Part shown: positions 13,181-28,256 of the stretch, one piece after another
Numbering within the stretch: position 1 is the stretch's first letter
How the letters are laid out: every line of letters begins with the position of its first letter
The notes under the pieces: model-generated
What the model saw: only the letters and a program-made list of their open reading frames with translations
Database searches by the model: none
Told to the model about the DNA's origin: nothing
Program-made: the position numbers and the translations under genes
NCBI GenBank assembly: GCA_033782935.1
Contig: JAWQEG010000286.1
Coordinates: forward strand, 1,377,501 to 1,441,500
Length of the DNA: 64,000 nucleotides
Origin: Petrolisthes cinctipes
Lineage: Eukaryota > Arthropoda > Malacostraca > Decapoda > Porcellanidae
Direction: 5' to 3'

Positions 13181-16100
13181 AGTAGGCATGTACAGAGCTC
13201 TTCTGGGACCCAAATATATCGAATTTTCGGGTGTTTTGAGCCTGAATTTGGGATATAAACGGGTACAGAAGATGCATACACATATTGACCTTGGGCACCT
13301 AAAATATCGATTTTTACATGTTTTAGGCCTATTTTGTTTTAAATATTCTAGCACTGAGTCGGCATGAACAGATCCCTTCTGGGACCCAAAAATATCGAAT
13401 TTTCGGTTGTTTTGAGTCTGAATTTGGGATATAAACGGGTAAAGAAGATGCATACACATATTGACTTTGGGCATCTAAAATATCGATTTTCAGCATGTTT
13501 TGGGCCTGTATTTTGAAAATACTCTAACACGCACTAGGCATGTACAAATCGCTTCTGGGACCCAAAAATATCAAATTTTCGGGTATTTTGAGCATTAATT
13601 TGAGATAAAAACGGGTACAGAATGTGCATGCGCATATTGACTTTGGACAACTAAAATATCGATTTTTAGCATGTTTTGGGCCTATTTTTTTTTTAATATT
13701 TTAGCACTGAGAAGGCATGTACAGATCGCTTCTGGGACCCAAAAATATCGAACTTTCGGGTTTTTTTAGCCTGAATTTGGGATATAAACGGAAACAGAAG
13801 ATGCATAAACATTTTGACTTTGGGCACCTATAATATCGATTTCAGCATGTTTTGGCCCTGTATTTTGAAAATACTCTAACACGGAATAGGCATGTACAGA
13901 TCTCTTCTGGGACCCAAAAATATCGAACTTTCGGGTGTTTTGAGTATGAATTTGAGATATAAACGGGTACAAAAGATGCATGCACATATCGACTTTGGAC
14001 ACCTAAAATATCGATTTTTACATGTTTTGGGCCTATTTTGTTTTAAATATTCTAGCACTGAGTCGGCATGTACAGATCGCTTCTGGGACCCAAAAATATT
14101 GAATTTTTGGGTGTTTAAAGCCTGAATTTGGGATATAAACGGGTACAGAAGATGCATGCACATATCGACTGTGGGCACCTAAAATATCGATTTTTAGCAT
14201 GTTTTGGGCCTATATTTTGAAAACATTCTAGCACTGAGTAGGCATGTACAGATCGCTTCTGGGACCCAAAAATATCGAATTTTCGGGTGTTTTGAGTCTG
14301 AATTTGGGATATAAGCGGGTACAGAAGATGCATAAACGTATTGACTTTGGGCACCTAAAATATCGATTTTAAGCATGTTTTGGGCCTGTATTTTGAAAAT
14401 ACTCTAACACGCAGTAGGCATGTACAGAGCTCTTCTGGGACCCAAAAATATCGAATTTTCGGGTATTTTGAGACTGAATTTGGGATATAAACGGGTACAG
14501 AAGATGCATACACATATTGACTTTGGGCACCTAAAATATCGATTTTTACATGTTTTGGGCCTACTTTGTTTTAAATATTCTAGCACTGAGTCGGCATGTA
14601 CAGATCGCTTCTCGGACCCATAATATCGAATTTTCGGGTGTTTTGAGCCTGAATTTGGGACGTAAACGGGTACAGAACATGCATACACATATTGACTTTG
14701 TTCACCTAAAATATCGATTTTGAGCATGTTTTGGGTCTGTATCTTGAAAACATTCTAGCAAGGAGTAGGCATGTACAGATAGCTTCTGGGACCCAAAAAT
14801 ATCGAATTTTTGGGTGTTTTGAGCCTGAATTTGGGACGTAAACGGGTACAGAACATGCATACACATATTGACTTTGTTCACCTAAAATATCGATTTTGAG
14901 CATGTTTTGGGTCTGTATCTTGAAAACATTCTAACACGGAGTAGGCATGTACAAATCGCTTCTGGGACCCAAAAATATCGAATTTTCGGGTGTTTTGAGC
15001 ATGAATTTGAGATAAAAACGGGTACAGAATGTGCATGCGCATATTGACTTTGGACAACTAAAATATAGATTTTTAGCATGTTTTGGGCCTATTTTTTTTT
15101 TTAATATTTTAGCACTGAGAAGGCATGTACAGATCGCTTCTGGGACCCAAAAATATCGAACTTTCGGGTTTTTTAAGCCTGAATTTGGGATATAAAGGGA
15201 AACAGAAGATGCATAAACATTTTGACTTTGGGCACCTAAAATATCGATTTCAGCATGTTTTGGCCCTGTATTTTGAAAATACTCTAACACAGAGTAGGCA
15301 TGTACAGATCGCTTCTGGGACCCAAAAATATCTAGTTTTCGGGTGTTTTGAGCATGAATTTGAGATATAAACGGGTACAGAAGATGCATGCACATATCGA
15401 CTTTGGACCCCTAAAATATCGATTTTCAGCATGTTTTGAGCCAATATTTTGAAAACATTCTAGCACTGAGTAGGCATGTACAGATCGCTTCTGGGACCCA
15501 AAAATATTGAATTTTCGGGTGTTTTGAGTCTGAATTTGGGATATAAGCGGGTACAGAAGATGCATAAACGTATTGACTTTGGGCACCTAAAATATCGATT
15601 TTCAGCATGTTTTGGGCCTGTATTTTGAAAATACTCTAACACGCAGTAGGCATGTACAGAGCTCTTCTGGGACTCAAAAATATCGAATTTTCGGGTATTT
15701 TGAGCTTGGATTTGGGATATAAACGGGTACAGAAGATGCATACACATATTGACTTTGGGCACCTAAAATATCGATTTTTACATGTTTTGCGCATATTTTG
15801 TTTTAAATATTCTAGCACTGAGTCGGCATGTACAGATCGCTTCTGGGACCCAAAAATATCGAATTTTCGGGTGTTTTGAGTCTGAATTTGAGATATAAAC
15901 GGGTACAAGAGATGCATGCACATATCGACCGTGGGCAGCTAAAATATCGATTTTTAGCATGTTTTGGGCCTATATTTTGAAAACATTCTAGCACTGAGTA
16001 GGCATGTACAGATCGCTTCTGGGACCCAAAAATATTGAATTTTTGGGTGTTTTGAGCCTGAATTTGGGATATAAACGGGTACAGAACATGCATACACATA

Positions 16101-19100
16101 TTGACTTTGTTCACCTAAAATATCGATTTTGAGCATGTTTTGGGTCTGTATCTTGAAAACATTCTAGCAAGGAGTAGGCATGTACAGATCGCTTCTGGGA
16201 CCCAAAAATATCGAATTTTCGGGTGTTTTGAGCATGAATTTGGAAAATATACGGGTACAGAGGATGCATACACATATTGTCTTTGGGCACCTAAAATATC
16301 GAATTTCATCATGGTTTGGCCTGTATTTTGAAAATACTCTAACACGGAGTAGGAATGTACAGATCGCTTCTGGGACCCAAAAATATCGAATTTTCGGGTG
16401 TTTTGAGCCTGAATTTGAGATATAAACGGGTACAGAAGATGCATGCACATATTGCCTTTGGGCACCTAAAATATCGATTTTCAGCATGTTTTGGGCCTGT
16501 ATTTTGAAAATACTCTAACAAGCAGTAGGCATGTACAAATCGCTTCTGGGACCCAAAAATATCGAATTTTCGGGTGTTTTGAGCCTGAATTTTAGATATA
16601 AACGGGTACAGAATGTGCATGCTCATATTGACTTTGGACAACTAATATATCGATTTTTAGCATGTTTTGGGCCGATTTTTTTTTAAATATTCTGGCACTG
16701 AGTAGGCATATACAGATCGCTTCTCGGACCCAAAATATCGAATTTTCGGGTGTTTTGAGCCTGAATTTGGGACGTAAACGGGTACAGAACATGCATACAT
16801 ATATTGACTTTGTTCACCTAAAATATCGATTTTGAGCATGTTTTGGGTCTGTATCTTGAAAACATTCTAACACGCAGTAGGCATGTACAAATCGCTTCTG
16901 GGACCCAAAAATATCGAACTTTTGGTTTTTTTTAGCCTGAATTTGGGATATAAAGGGAAACAGAAGATGCATAAACATTATGACATTGGGCACCTAAAAT
17001 ATCGATTTCAGCATGTTTTGGCCCTGTATTTTGAAAATACTCTAACACGCAGTAGGCATGTACAGAGCTCTTCTGGGACCCAAATATATCGAATTTTCGG
17101 GTGTTTTGAGCCTGAATTTGGGATATAAACGGGTACAGAAGATGCATACACATATTGACCTTGGGCACCTAAAATATCGATTTTTACATGTTTTAGGCCT
17201 ATTTCGTTTTAAATATTCTAGCACTGAGTCGGCATGAACAGATCCCTTCTGGGACCCAAAAATATCGAATATTCGGGTGTTTTTGAGCATGAATTTGGGA
17301 TATAAACGGGTATAGAAGATGCATACACATATTGACTTTGGGCACCTAAAATATCGAATTTTAGCATGTTTTGAGCCTATATTTTGAAAACATTCTAGCA
17401 CTGAGTCGGCATGTACAGATCGCTTCTCGGACCCAAAATATCGAATTTTCGGGTGTTTTGAGCCTGAATTTGGGACGTAAACGGGTACAGAACATGCATA
17501 CACATATTGACTTTGTTCACCTAAAATATCGATTTTGAGCATGTTTTGGGTCTGTATCTTGAAAACATTCTAGCAAGGAGTAGGCATGTACAAATAGCTT
17601 CTGGGACCCAAAAATATCGAATTTTCGTGTGTTTTGAGCCTGAATTTGAGATATAAACGGGTACAGAATGTGCATGCGCATATTGACTTTGGACACCTAA
17701 AATATCGATTTTCAGCATGTTTTCAGCCTATTTTTTTTTTAATATTCTAGCAATGAGAAGGCATGTACAGATCGTTTCTGGGACCCAAAAATATCGAACT
17801 TTCGGGTTTTTTGAGCCTGAATTTGAGATATAAACGGATACAGAAGATGCATGCACATATCGACTTTGGATCCCTAAAATATCGATTTTTAGCATGTTTT
17901 GAGCCAATTTTTTTGAAAACATTCTAGCACTGAGTAGGCATGTACAGATCGCTTCTGGGAACCAAAAATATTGAATTTTCGGGTGTTTTGAGCCTGAATT
18001 TGGGATATAAGCGGGTACAGAAGATGCATACACGTATTGACTTTGGGCACCTAAAATATCGATTTTCAGCATGTTTTGGACCTGTATTTTGAAAATACTC
18101 TAACACGCAGTAGGCATGTACAGAGCTCTTCTGGGACCCAAAAATATCGAATTTTCGGGTATTTTGAGCCTGGATTTGGGATATAAACGGGTACAGAAGA
18201 TGCATACACATATTGACTTTGGGCACCTAAAATATCGATTTTTACATGTTTTGGGCCTATTTTGTTTTAAATAGTCTAGCACTGAGTCGGCATGAACAGA
18301 TTGCTTCTGGGACCCAAAAATATCGAATATTCGGGTGTTTTGAGCATGAATTTGAGATATAAACGGGTACAGAAGATACATACACATATTAACTTTGGGC
18401 ACCCAAAATATCGATTTTTAGCATGTTTTGGGCCTATATTTTAAAAATATTCTGGCACTGAGCAGGCTTTTGGGACTCAAAAAAATCGAATTTTCGGGTG
18501 TTTTGAGTCTGAATTTGGGATATAAACAGGTAAAGAAGATACATACACATATTGACTTTGGGCATCTAAAATATCGATTTTCAGCATGTTTTGGGCCTGT
18601 ATTTTGAAAATACTCTAACACGCACTAGGCATGTACAAATCGCTTCTGGGACCCAAAAATATCAAATTTTCGGGTGTTTTGAGCATGAATTTGAGATAAA
18701 AACGGGTACAGAATGTACATGCGCATATTGACTTTGGACAACTAAAATATCGATTTTTAGCAGGTTTTGGGCCTATTTTGTTTTAAATATTCTAGCACTG
18801 AGTCGGCATGTACAGATCGCTTCTGGGACCCAAAAATATTGAATTTTTGGGTGTTTTGAGCCTGAATTTGGGATATAAACGGGTACAGAACATGCATACA
18901 CATATTGACTTTGTTCACCTAAAATATCGATTTTGAGCATGTTTTGGGTCTGTATCTTGAAAACATTGTAGCAAGGAGTAGGCATGTACAGATCGTTTCT
19001 GGGATCCAAAAATATCGAATTTTCGGGTGTTTTGAGCCTGAATTTGAGATATAAACGGGTACAGAAGATGCATGCACATATCGACTGTGGGCACCTAAAA

Positions 19101-22100
19101 TATCGATTTTTAGCATGTTTTGGGCCTATATTTTGAAAACATTCTAGCACTGAGTAGGCATGTACAGATCGCTTCTGGGACCCAAAAATATCGAATTTTC
19201 GGGTGTTTTGAGTCTGAATTTGAGATATAAACGGGTACAGAAGATGCATGCACATATCGACTGTTGGCTCCTAAAATATCGATTTTTAGCATGTTTTGGG
19301 CCTATATTTGGAAAATATTCTAGCAAGGAGTAGGCATGTACAGATCGCTTCTGGGACCCAAAAATATCGAATTTTCGGGTGTTTTGAGCCTGAATTTGGG
19401 AAATATACGGGTAAAGAAGATGCATACACATATTGTCTTTGGGCACCTAAAATATCGATTTTCATCATGGTTTGGCCTGTATTTTGAAAATACTCTAACA
19501 CGGAGTAGGAATGTACAGATCGCTTCTGGGACCCCAAAATATCGAGTTTTCGGGTGTTTTGAGCCTGAATTTGAGATATAAAAGGGTACAGAAGATGCAT
19601 GCACATATTGACTTTGGGCACCTACAATATCGATTTTCAGCATGTTTTGGGCCTGTATTTTGAAAATACTCTAACACGGAGTAGGCATGTACAGATCGCT
19701 TCTGGGACCCAAAAATATCGAATTTTGGGGTGTTTTGAGTCTGAATTTGAGATATAAACGGGTACAGAAGAAGCATGCACATATCGACTGTGGGCACCTA
19801 AAATATCGATTTTTAGCATGTTTTGGGCCTATATTTTGAAAACATTCTAGCACTGAGTAGGCATGTACAGATCGCTTGTGGGACCCAAAAATATTGAATT
19901 TTCGGGTGTTTTTAACCTGAATTTGGGATATAAACGGGTACAGAACATGCATACACATATTGACTTTGTTCACCTAAAATATCGATTTTGAGCATGTTTT
20001 TGGTCTGTATCTTGAAAACATTCTAGCAAGGAGTAGGCATGTACAGATCGCTTCTGGGACCCAAAAATATCGAATTTTCGGGTGTTTTGAGCCTGAATTT
20101 GGGAAATATACGGGTACAGAAGATGCATACACATATTGTCTTTGGGCACCTAAAATATCGATTTTCATCATGGTTTGGCCTGTATTTTGAAAATACTCTA
20201 ACACGGAGTAGGAATGTACAGATCGCTTCTGGGACCCAAAAATATCGAATTTTCCGGTGTTTTGAGCCTGAATTTGAGATATAAACGGGTACAGAAGATG
20301 AATGCACATATTGACTTTGGGCACCTAAAATATCAATTTTCAGCATGTTTTGGGCCTGTATTTTGAAAATACTCTAACACGGAGTAGGCATGTACAGATC
20401 GCTTCTGGGACCCAAAAATATCGAATTTTCGGGTGTTTTGAGTCTGAATTTGAGATATAAACGGGTACAGAAGATGCATGCACATATCGACTGTGGGCAC
20501 CTAAAATATCGATTTTTAGCATGTTTTGGGCCTATATTTTGAAAACATTCTAGCACTGAGTAGGCATGTACAGATCGCTTCTGGGGCCCAAAAATATTGC
20601 ATTTTCGGGTGTTTTGAGCCTGAATTTGGGATATAAACGGGTACAGAACATGCATACACATATTGACTTTGTTCACCTAAAATATCGATTTTGAGCATGT
20701 TTTTGGTCTGTATCTTGAAAACATTCTAGGAAGGAGTAGGCATGTACAGATCGCTTCTGGGACCCAAAAATATCGAATTTTCGGGTGTTTTGAGCCTGAA
20801 TTTGGGAAATATACGGGTTAGAAGATGCATACACATATTGTCTTTGGGCACCTAAAATATCGATTTTCATCATGGTTTGGCCTGTATTTTGAAAATACTC
20901 TAACACGGAGTAGGAATGTACAGATCGCTTCTGGGACCCAAAAATATCGAATTTTCGGGTGTTTTGAGCCTGAATTTGAGATATAAACGGGTACAGAAGA
21001 TGTATGCACATATTGACTTTGGGCACCTAAAATATCGATTTTCAGCATGTTTTGGGCCTGTATTTTGAAAATACTCTAACACGGAGTAGGCATGTACAGA
21101 TCGCTTCTGGGACCCAAAAATATCGAATTTTCGGGTGTTTTGAGCCTGAATTTGGGATATAAACGGGTACAGAAGATGCATGCACATATTGACTTTGGAC
21201 AACTAAAATATCGATTTTTAGCATGTTTTGGGCCTATTTTTTTTTAAATATTTTAACACTGAGAAGACATGTACAGATCGCTTCTGGGACCCAAAAATAT
21301 CGAACTTTCGTTTTTTTTTAGCCTGAATTTGGGATATAAACGGAAACAGAAGATGCATAAACATTTTGACTTTGGGCACCTAAAATATCGATTTCAGAAT
21401 GTTTTGGCCCTATATTTTGAAAATACTCTAACACGGAGTAGGCATGTACAGATCTCTTCTGGGACCCAAAAATATCGAATTTTCGGGTGTTTTGAGTCTG
21501 AATTTGAGATATAAACGGGTACAGAAGATGCATGCACATATCGACTGTGGGCACCTAAAATATCGATTTTTAGCATGTTTTGGGCCTATATTTTGAAAAC
21601 ATTCTAGCACTGAGTAGGCATGTACAGATCGCTTCTGGGACCCAAAAATATTGAATTTTCGGGTGTTTTGAACCTGAATTTGGGATATAAACGGGTACAT
21701 AAGATGCATACACATATTGACTTTGGGCACCTAAAATATCGATTTTGAGCATGTTTTTGGTCTGTATCTTGAAAACATTCTAGCAAGGAGTAGGCATGTA
21801 CAGATCGCTTCTGGGACCCAAAAATATCGAATTTTCGGGTGTTTTGAGCATGAATTTGGGATATAAACGGGTACAGAAGATGCATGCACATATTGACTTT
21901 GGAGAACTAAAATATCGATTTTTAGCATGTTTTGGGCCTATTTTTTTTTAAATATTTTAACACTGAGAAGACATGTACAGATCGCTTCTGGGACCCAAAA
22001 ATATCGAACTTTCGGGTTTTTTTAGCCTGAATTTGGGATATAAACGGAAACAGAAGATGCATAAACATTTTGCCTTTGGGCACCTAAAATATCGATTTCA

Positions 22101-23339
22101 GAATGTTTTGGCCCTGTATTTTGAAAATACTCTAACACGGAGTAGGCATGTACAGATCTCTTCTGGGACCCAAAAATATCGAATTTTCGGGTGTTTTGAG
22201 TCTGAATTTGAGATATAAACGGGTACAAAAGATGCATGCACATATCGACTGTGGGCACCTAAAATATCGATTTTTAGCATGTTTTGGGCCTATATTTTGA
22301 AAACATTCTAGCACTGAGTAGGCATGTACAGATCGCTTCTGGGACCCAAAAATATTGAATTTTCGGGTCTTTTGAGCCGGAATTTGGGATATAAACGGGT
22401 ACAGAACATGCATACACATATTGACTTTGTTCACCTAAAATATCGATTTTGAGCATGTTTTTGGTCTGTATCTTGAAAACATTCTAGCAAGGAGTAGGCA
22501 TGTACAGATCGCTTCTGGGACCCAAAAATATCGAATTTTCGGGTGTTTTGATCCTGAATTTGGGATATAAACGGGTACAGAAGATGCATGCACATATTGA
22601 CTTTGGACAACTAAAATATCGATTTTTAGCATGTTTTGGGCCTATTTTTTTTTTAATATTTTAGCACTGAGAAGGCATGTACAGATCGCTTCTGGGACCC
22701 AAAAATATCGAACTTTCGGGTTTTTTTAGCCTGAATTTGGGATATAAACGGAAACAGAAGATGCATAAACATCTTGACTTTGGGCACCTAAAATATCGAT
22801 TTCAGCATGTTTTGGCCCTGTATTTTGAAAATACTCTAACACGGAGTAGGCATGTACAGATCTCTTCTGGGACCCAAAAATATCGAATATTCGGGTGTTT
22901 TGAGTATGAATTTGAGATATAAACGGGTACAAAAGATGCATGCACATATCGACTTTGGACACCTAAAATATTGATTTTTACATGTTTTGGGCCTATTTTG
23001 TTTTAAATATTCTAGCACTGAGTCGGCATGTACAGATCGCTTCTGGGACCCAAAAATATTGAATTTTTGGGTGTTTTGAGCCTGAATTTGGGATATAAAC
23101 GGGTACAGAACATGCATACACATATTGACTTTGTTCACCTAAAATATCGATTTTGAGCATGTTTTGGGTCTGTATCTTGAAAACATTCTAGCAAGGAGTA
23201 GGCATGTACAGATCGCTTCTGGGACCCAAAAATATCGAATTTTCGGGTGTTTTGAGCCTGAATTTGGGAAATATACGGGTACAGAAGATGCATACACATA
23301 TTGTCTTTGGGCACCTAAAATATCGATTTTCATCATGGT

Positions 23340-26300
23340 TTGGCCTGTATTTTGAAAATACTCTAACACGGAGTAGGAATGTACAGATCGCTTCTGGGAC
23401 CCAAAAATATCGAGTTTTCGGATGTTTTGAGCCTGAATTTGAGATATAAACGGGTACAGAAGATGCATGCACATATTGACTTTGGGCACCTACAATATCG
23501 ATTTTCAGCATGTTTTGGGCCTGTATTTTGAAAATACTCTAACACGGAGTAGGCATGTACAGATCGCTTCTGGGACCCAAAAATATCGAATTTTCGGGTG
23601 TTTTGAGTCTGAATTTGAGATATAAACGGGTACAGAAGATGCATGCACATATCGACTGTGGGCACCTAAAATATCGATTTTTAGCATGTTTTGGGCCTAT
23701 ATTTTGAAAACATTCTAGCACTGAGTAGGCATGTACAGATCGCTTCTGGGACCCAAAAATATTGAATTTTCGGGTGTTTTGAGCCTGAATTTGGGATATA
23801 AACGGGTACAGAACATGCATACACATATTGACTTTGTTCACCTAAAATACCAATTTTGAGCATGTTTTGGGTCTGTATCTTGAAAACATTCTAGCAAGGA
23901 GTAGGCATGTACAGATCGCTTCTGGGACCCAAAAATATCGAATTTTCGGGTGTTTTGAGCCTGAATTTGGGAAATATACGGGTACAGAAGATGCATACAC
24001 ATATTGTCTTTGGGCACCTAAAATATCGATTTTCATCATGGTTTGGCCTGTATTTTGAAAATACTCTAACACGGAGTAGGAATGAACAGATCGCTTCTGG
24101 GACCCAAAAATATCGAGTTTTCGGGTGTTTTGAGCCTGAACTTGAGATATACACGGGTACAGAAGATGCATGCACATATTGACTTTGGGCACCTACAATA
24201 TCGATTTTCAGCATGTTTTGGGCCTGTATTTTGAAAATACTCTAACACGGAGTAGGCATGTACAGATCGCTTCTGGGACCCAAAAATATCGAATTTTCGG
24301 GTGTTTTGAGCCTGAATTTGAGATATAAACGGGTACAGAAGATGCATGCACATATTGACTTTGGGCACCTAAAATATCGATTTTCAGCATGTTTTGGGCC
24401 TGTATTTTGAAAATACTCTAACACGGAGTAGGCATGTACAGATCGCTTTCGGGACCCAAAAATATCGAATTTTCGGGTGTTTTGAGCCGGAATTTGGGAT
24501 ATAAACGGGTACAGAAGATGAATGCACATATCGACTGTGGGCACCTAAAATATCGATTTTCAGTATGTTTTGGGCCTGTATTTTGAAAACATTCTAGCAC
24601 TGAGTAGGCATGTACAGATCGCTTCTGGGACCCAAAAATATCGAATTTTTGGGTCTTTTGAGCCTGAATTTGAGATATAAACGGGTACAGAAGATGCATG
24701 CACATATTGACTTTGGGCACCTAAAATATCGATTTTTAGCATGTTTTGGGCCTATATTTTGAAAACATTCTAGCAAGGAGTAGGCATGTACAGATCGCTT
24801 CTGGGACCCAAAAATATCGAATTTTCCGGTGTTTTGAGCCTGAATTTGGGAAATATACGAGAACAGAAGATGCATACACATATTGTCTTTGGGCACCTAA
24901 AATATCGATTTTCATCATGGTTTGGCCTGTATTTTGAAAATACTCTAACACGGAGTAGGAATGTACAGATCGCTTCTGGGACCCAAAAATATCGAATTTT
25001 CGGATGTTTTGAGCCTGAATTTGAGATATAAACGGGTACAGAAGATGCATGCACATATTGACTTTGGGCACCTACAATATCGATTTTCAGCATGTTTTGG
25101 GCCTGTATTTTGAAAATACTCTAACACGGAGTAGGCATGTACAGATCGCTTCTGGGACCCAAAAATATCGAATTTTCGGGTGTTTTGAGTCTGAATTTGA
25201 GATATAAACGGGTACAGAAGATGCATGCACATATCGACTGTGGGCACCTAAAATATCGATTTTTAGCATGTTTTGGGCCTATATTTTGAAAACATTCTAG
25301 CACTGAGTAGGCATGTACAGATCGCTTCTGGGACCCAAAAATATTGAATTTTCGGGTGTTTTGAGCCTGAATTTGGGATATAAACGGGTACAGAACATGC
25401 ATACACATATTGACTTTGTTCACCTAAAATACCAATTTTGAGCATGTTTTGGGTCTGTATCTTGAAAACATTCTAGCAAGGAGTAGGCATGTACAGATCG
25501 CTTCTGGGACCCAAAAATATCGAATTTTCGGGTGTTTTGAGCCTGAATTTGGGAAATATACGGGTACAGAAGATGCATACACATATTGTCTTTGGGCACC
25601 TAAAATATCGATTTTCATCATGGTTTGGCCTGTATTTTGAAAATACTCTAACACGGAGTAGGAATGTACAGATCGCTTCTGGGACCCAAAAATATCGAGT
25701 TTTCGGGTGTTTTGAGCCTGAACTTGAGATATACACGGGTACAGAAGATGCATGCACATATTGACTTTGGGCACCTACAATATCGATTTTCAGCATGTTT
25801 TGGGCCTGTATTTTGAAAATACTCTAACACGGAGTAGGCATGTACAGATCGCTTCTGGGACCCAAAAATATAGAATTTTCGGGTGTTTTGAGCCTGAATT
25901 TGAGATATAAACGGGTACAGAAGATGCATGCACATATTGACTTTGGGCACCTAAAATATCGATTTTCAGCATGTTTTGGGCCTGTATTTTGAAAATACTC
26001 TAACACGGAGTAGGCATGTACAGATCGCTTTCGGGACCCAAAAATATCGAATTTTCGGGTGTTTTGAGCCGGAATTTGGGATATAAACGGGTACAGAAGA
26101 TGAATGCACATATCGACTGTGGGCACCTAAAATATCGATTTTCAGTATGTTTTGGGCCTGTATTTTGAAAACATTCTAGCACTGAGTAGGCATGTACAGA
26201 TCGCTTCTGGGACCCAAAAATATCGAATTTTTGGGTGTTTTGAGCCTGAATTTGAGATATAAACGGGTACAGAAGATGCATGCACATATTGACTTTGGGC

Positions 26301-26510
26301 ACCTAAAATATCGATTTTTAGCATGTTTTGGGCCTATATTTTGAAAACATTCTAGCAAGGAGTAGGCATGTACAGATCGCTTCTGGGACCCAAAAATATC
26401 GAATTTTCCGGTGTTTTGAGCCTGAATTTGGGAAATATACGAGAACAGAAGATGCATACACATATTGTCTTTGGGCACCTAAAATATCGATTTTCATCAT
26501 GGTTTGGCCT
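23340..26510. repeat. Second 9-monomer tandem duplication (1,582 bp)
   Basis: About 23,340-24,920 repeats at 24,922-26,510 with an offset of 1,582 bp. Shared private variants include 'aaataccaattttgag' (23,846 and 25,428), 'gaacttgagatatacacgg' and 'cgctttcgggaccc'. A few single-base differences remain, such as gaatgaacag against gaatgtacag near 24,085 and 25,667. It is independent of the 10-13 kb duplication but has the same nine-monomer length. Confidence 0.85.
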
Positions 26511-27530
26511 GTATTTTGAAAATACTCTAACACGGAGTAGGAATGTACAGATCGCTTCTGGGACCCAAAAATATCGAATTTTCCGGTGTTTTGAGCCTGA
26601 ATTTGAGATATAAACGGGTACAGAAGATGCATGCACATATTGACTTTGGGCACCTAAAATATCGATTTTCAGCATGTTTTGGGCCTGTATTTTGAAAATA
26701 CTCTAACACGGAGTAGGCATGTAGAGATCGCTTCTGGGACCCAAAAATATAGAATTTTCGGGTGTTTTGAGTCTGAATTTGAGATATAAACGGGTACAGA
26801 AGATGCATGCACATATCGACTGTGGGCACCTAAAATATCGATTTTTAGCATGTTTTGGGCCTATATTTTGAAAACATTCTAGCACTGAGTAGGCATTTAC
26901 AGATCGCTTCTGGGACCCAAAAATATTGAATTTTTGGGTGTTTTGAGCCTGAATTTGAGATATAAACGGGTACAGAAGATGCATGCACATATTGACTTTG
27001 GGCACCTAAAATATCGATTTTTAGCATGTTTTGGGCCTATATTTTGAAAACATTCTAGCACTGAGTAGGCATGTACAGATCGCTTCTGGGACCCAAAAAT
27101 ATTGAATTTTTGGGTGTTTTGAGCCTGAATTTCGGATATAAACGGGTACAGAAGATGCATACACATATTGACTTTGTTCACCTAAAATATCGATTTTGAG
27201 CATGTTTTGGCCTGTATTTTGAAAATACTCTAACACGGAGTAGGAATGTACAGATCGCTTCTGGGACCCAAAAATATCGAATTTTCCGGTGTTTTGAGCC
27301 TGAATTTGAGATATAAACGGGTACAGAAGATGCATGCACATATTGACTTTGGGCGCTTAAAATATCGATTTTCAGCATGTTTTGGGCCTGTATTTTGAAA
27401 ATACTCTAACACGGAGTAGGCATGTACAGATCGCTTCTGGGACCCAAAAATATCGAATTTTCGGGTGTTTTGAGTCTGATTTTGAGATATAAACGGTTAC
27501 ATAAGATGCATGCACATATCGACTTTTGGC

Positions 27531-27534
27531 ACCT
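27531..27534. repeat. Target-site duplication (left copy), ACCT
   Basis: ACCT immediately before the 5' LTR is repeated at 35,515-35,518 after the 3' LTR. It is part of the satellite word ggcacctaaaatatcg. A 4-bp duplication is usual for Ty3/Gypsy-type integration. Confidence 0.9.
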
Positions 27535-28256
27535 TGTATCCGTGGCTGATCACGTTCGCGATACATGATACACCTATGGTGTTGGAACATTCCGTTAAGC
27601 CAAAGCAGTTCAAGCTAGTTTCATTAGACACAACATCCTTTAAAAAGTGCTGAGTTGCAGCGTGGGGGAATCTTCCATGCTGAGCTACTGATTTCTAGAT
27701 TCACTCTGTAATTATCTATATGTTAATCTCTATATTATAATCAACTCCATATTGTCATCTCGTATGTAGAGAAAGGGACAATATATATTTACTCACTTTA
27801 TTCTTATATAAACTCATATCTAACTTATCCATATTTCATATGTAAGCTTAGCATTGTAAATAGCATCATCGACAACCTGTCATCTGAGAAAGGGTGTGGC
27901 AGTGTATACCACGAGCGAGGACTACTAGAGAGAGAAGGCGCATTACACGCCCTGCCTTGAAGACAACAGGTTCACCCCTACCTTATATTAGAGAGACACG
28001 AGATGTCTGTATAACCTGTAAACTATATCTAATATACTCAGTAAATAGAGACAAGTCCACGAGTTTACTCTAACCCTTGAGTAACTAACTTAGTTCCCCA
28101 GGAAGACTAGAGTGGTAGTTCAGAGCAACGGTAAGTTGGCTTGAAACCAGGTCTACATCAGCGTAGTAAGTAATACTAGCCCGAGAGTAAGTGAGAGTTT
28201 CCAGCAGGTATTTCTGAGAGAAGCTGAGGCTGAGCTTGGACGACCCCACGAGTACA
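27535..28256 (+). repeat. 5' LTR (722 bp)
   Basis: Starts tgtatccgtggctgatcacg and ends ccccacgagtaca. It is about 99% identical to the copy at 34,793-35,514; differences seen by eye are near 27,643, 27,692, 27,733, 27,930 and 28,158. It should carry the element's promoter and polyadenylation signal. The AT-rich middle has several TATA-like words (27,720-27,840), but the transcription start cannot be placed. Confidence 0.95.

Larger units (their letters stand above)
1919..27534. repeat. 176-bp satellite array, left block (~145 monomers)
   Basis: Head-to-tail monomers of 175-177 bp fill this interval without a break. Landmarks in each monomer, in order, are tagtaggcatgtacagatcg, cttctgggacccaaaaatat, cgggtgttttgag, ataaacgggtacagaagatg and acctaaaatatcgattt. 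Spacing of the 'ctctaacacggagtagg' landmark is 176 bp over most of the array (for example 24,066, 24,242, 24,418). Variants differ at a few diagnostic spots: 'catcatggtttggcc', 'ttgttcacc', 'gactgtgggcacc', and a T-run class with 'gagaaggcatg'. Monomers are AT-rich and near nucleosome length, as many centromeric or pericentromeric satellites are; the chromosomal role is inference. Because 176 is not a multiple of 3, the many short ORFs recur in shifting frames and are not genes. Confidence 0.97.
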
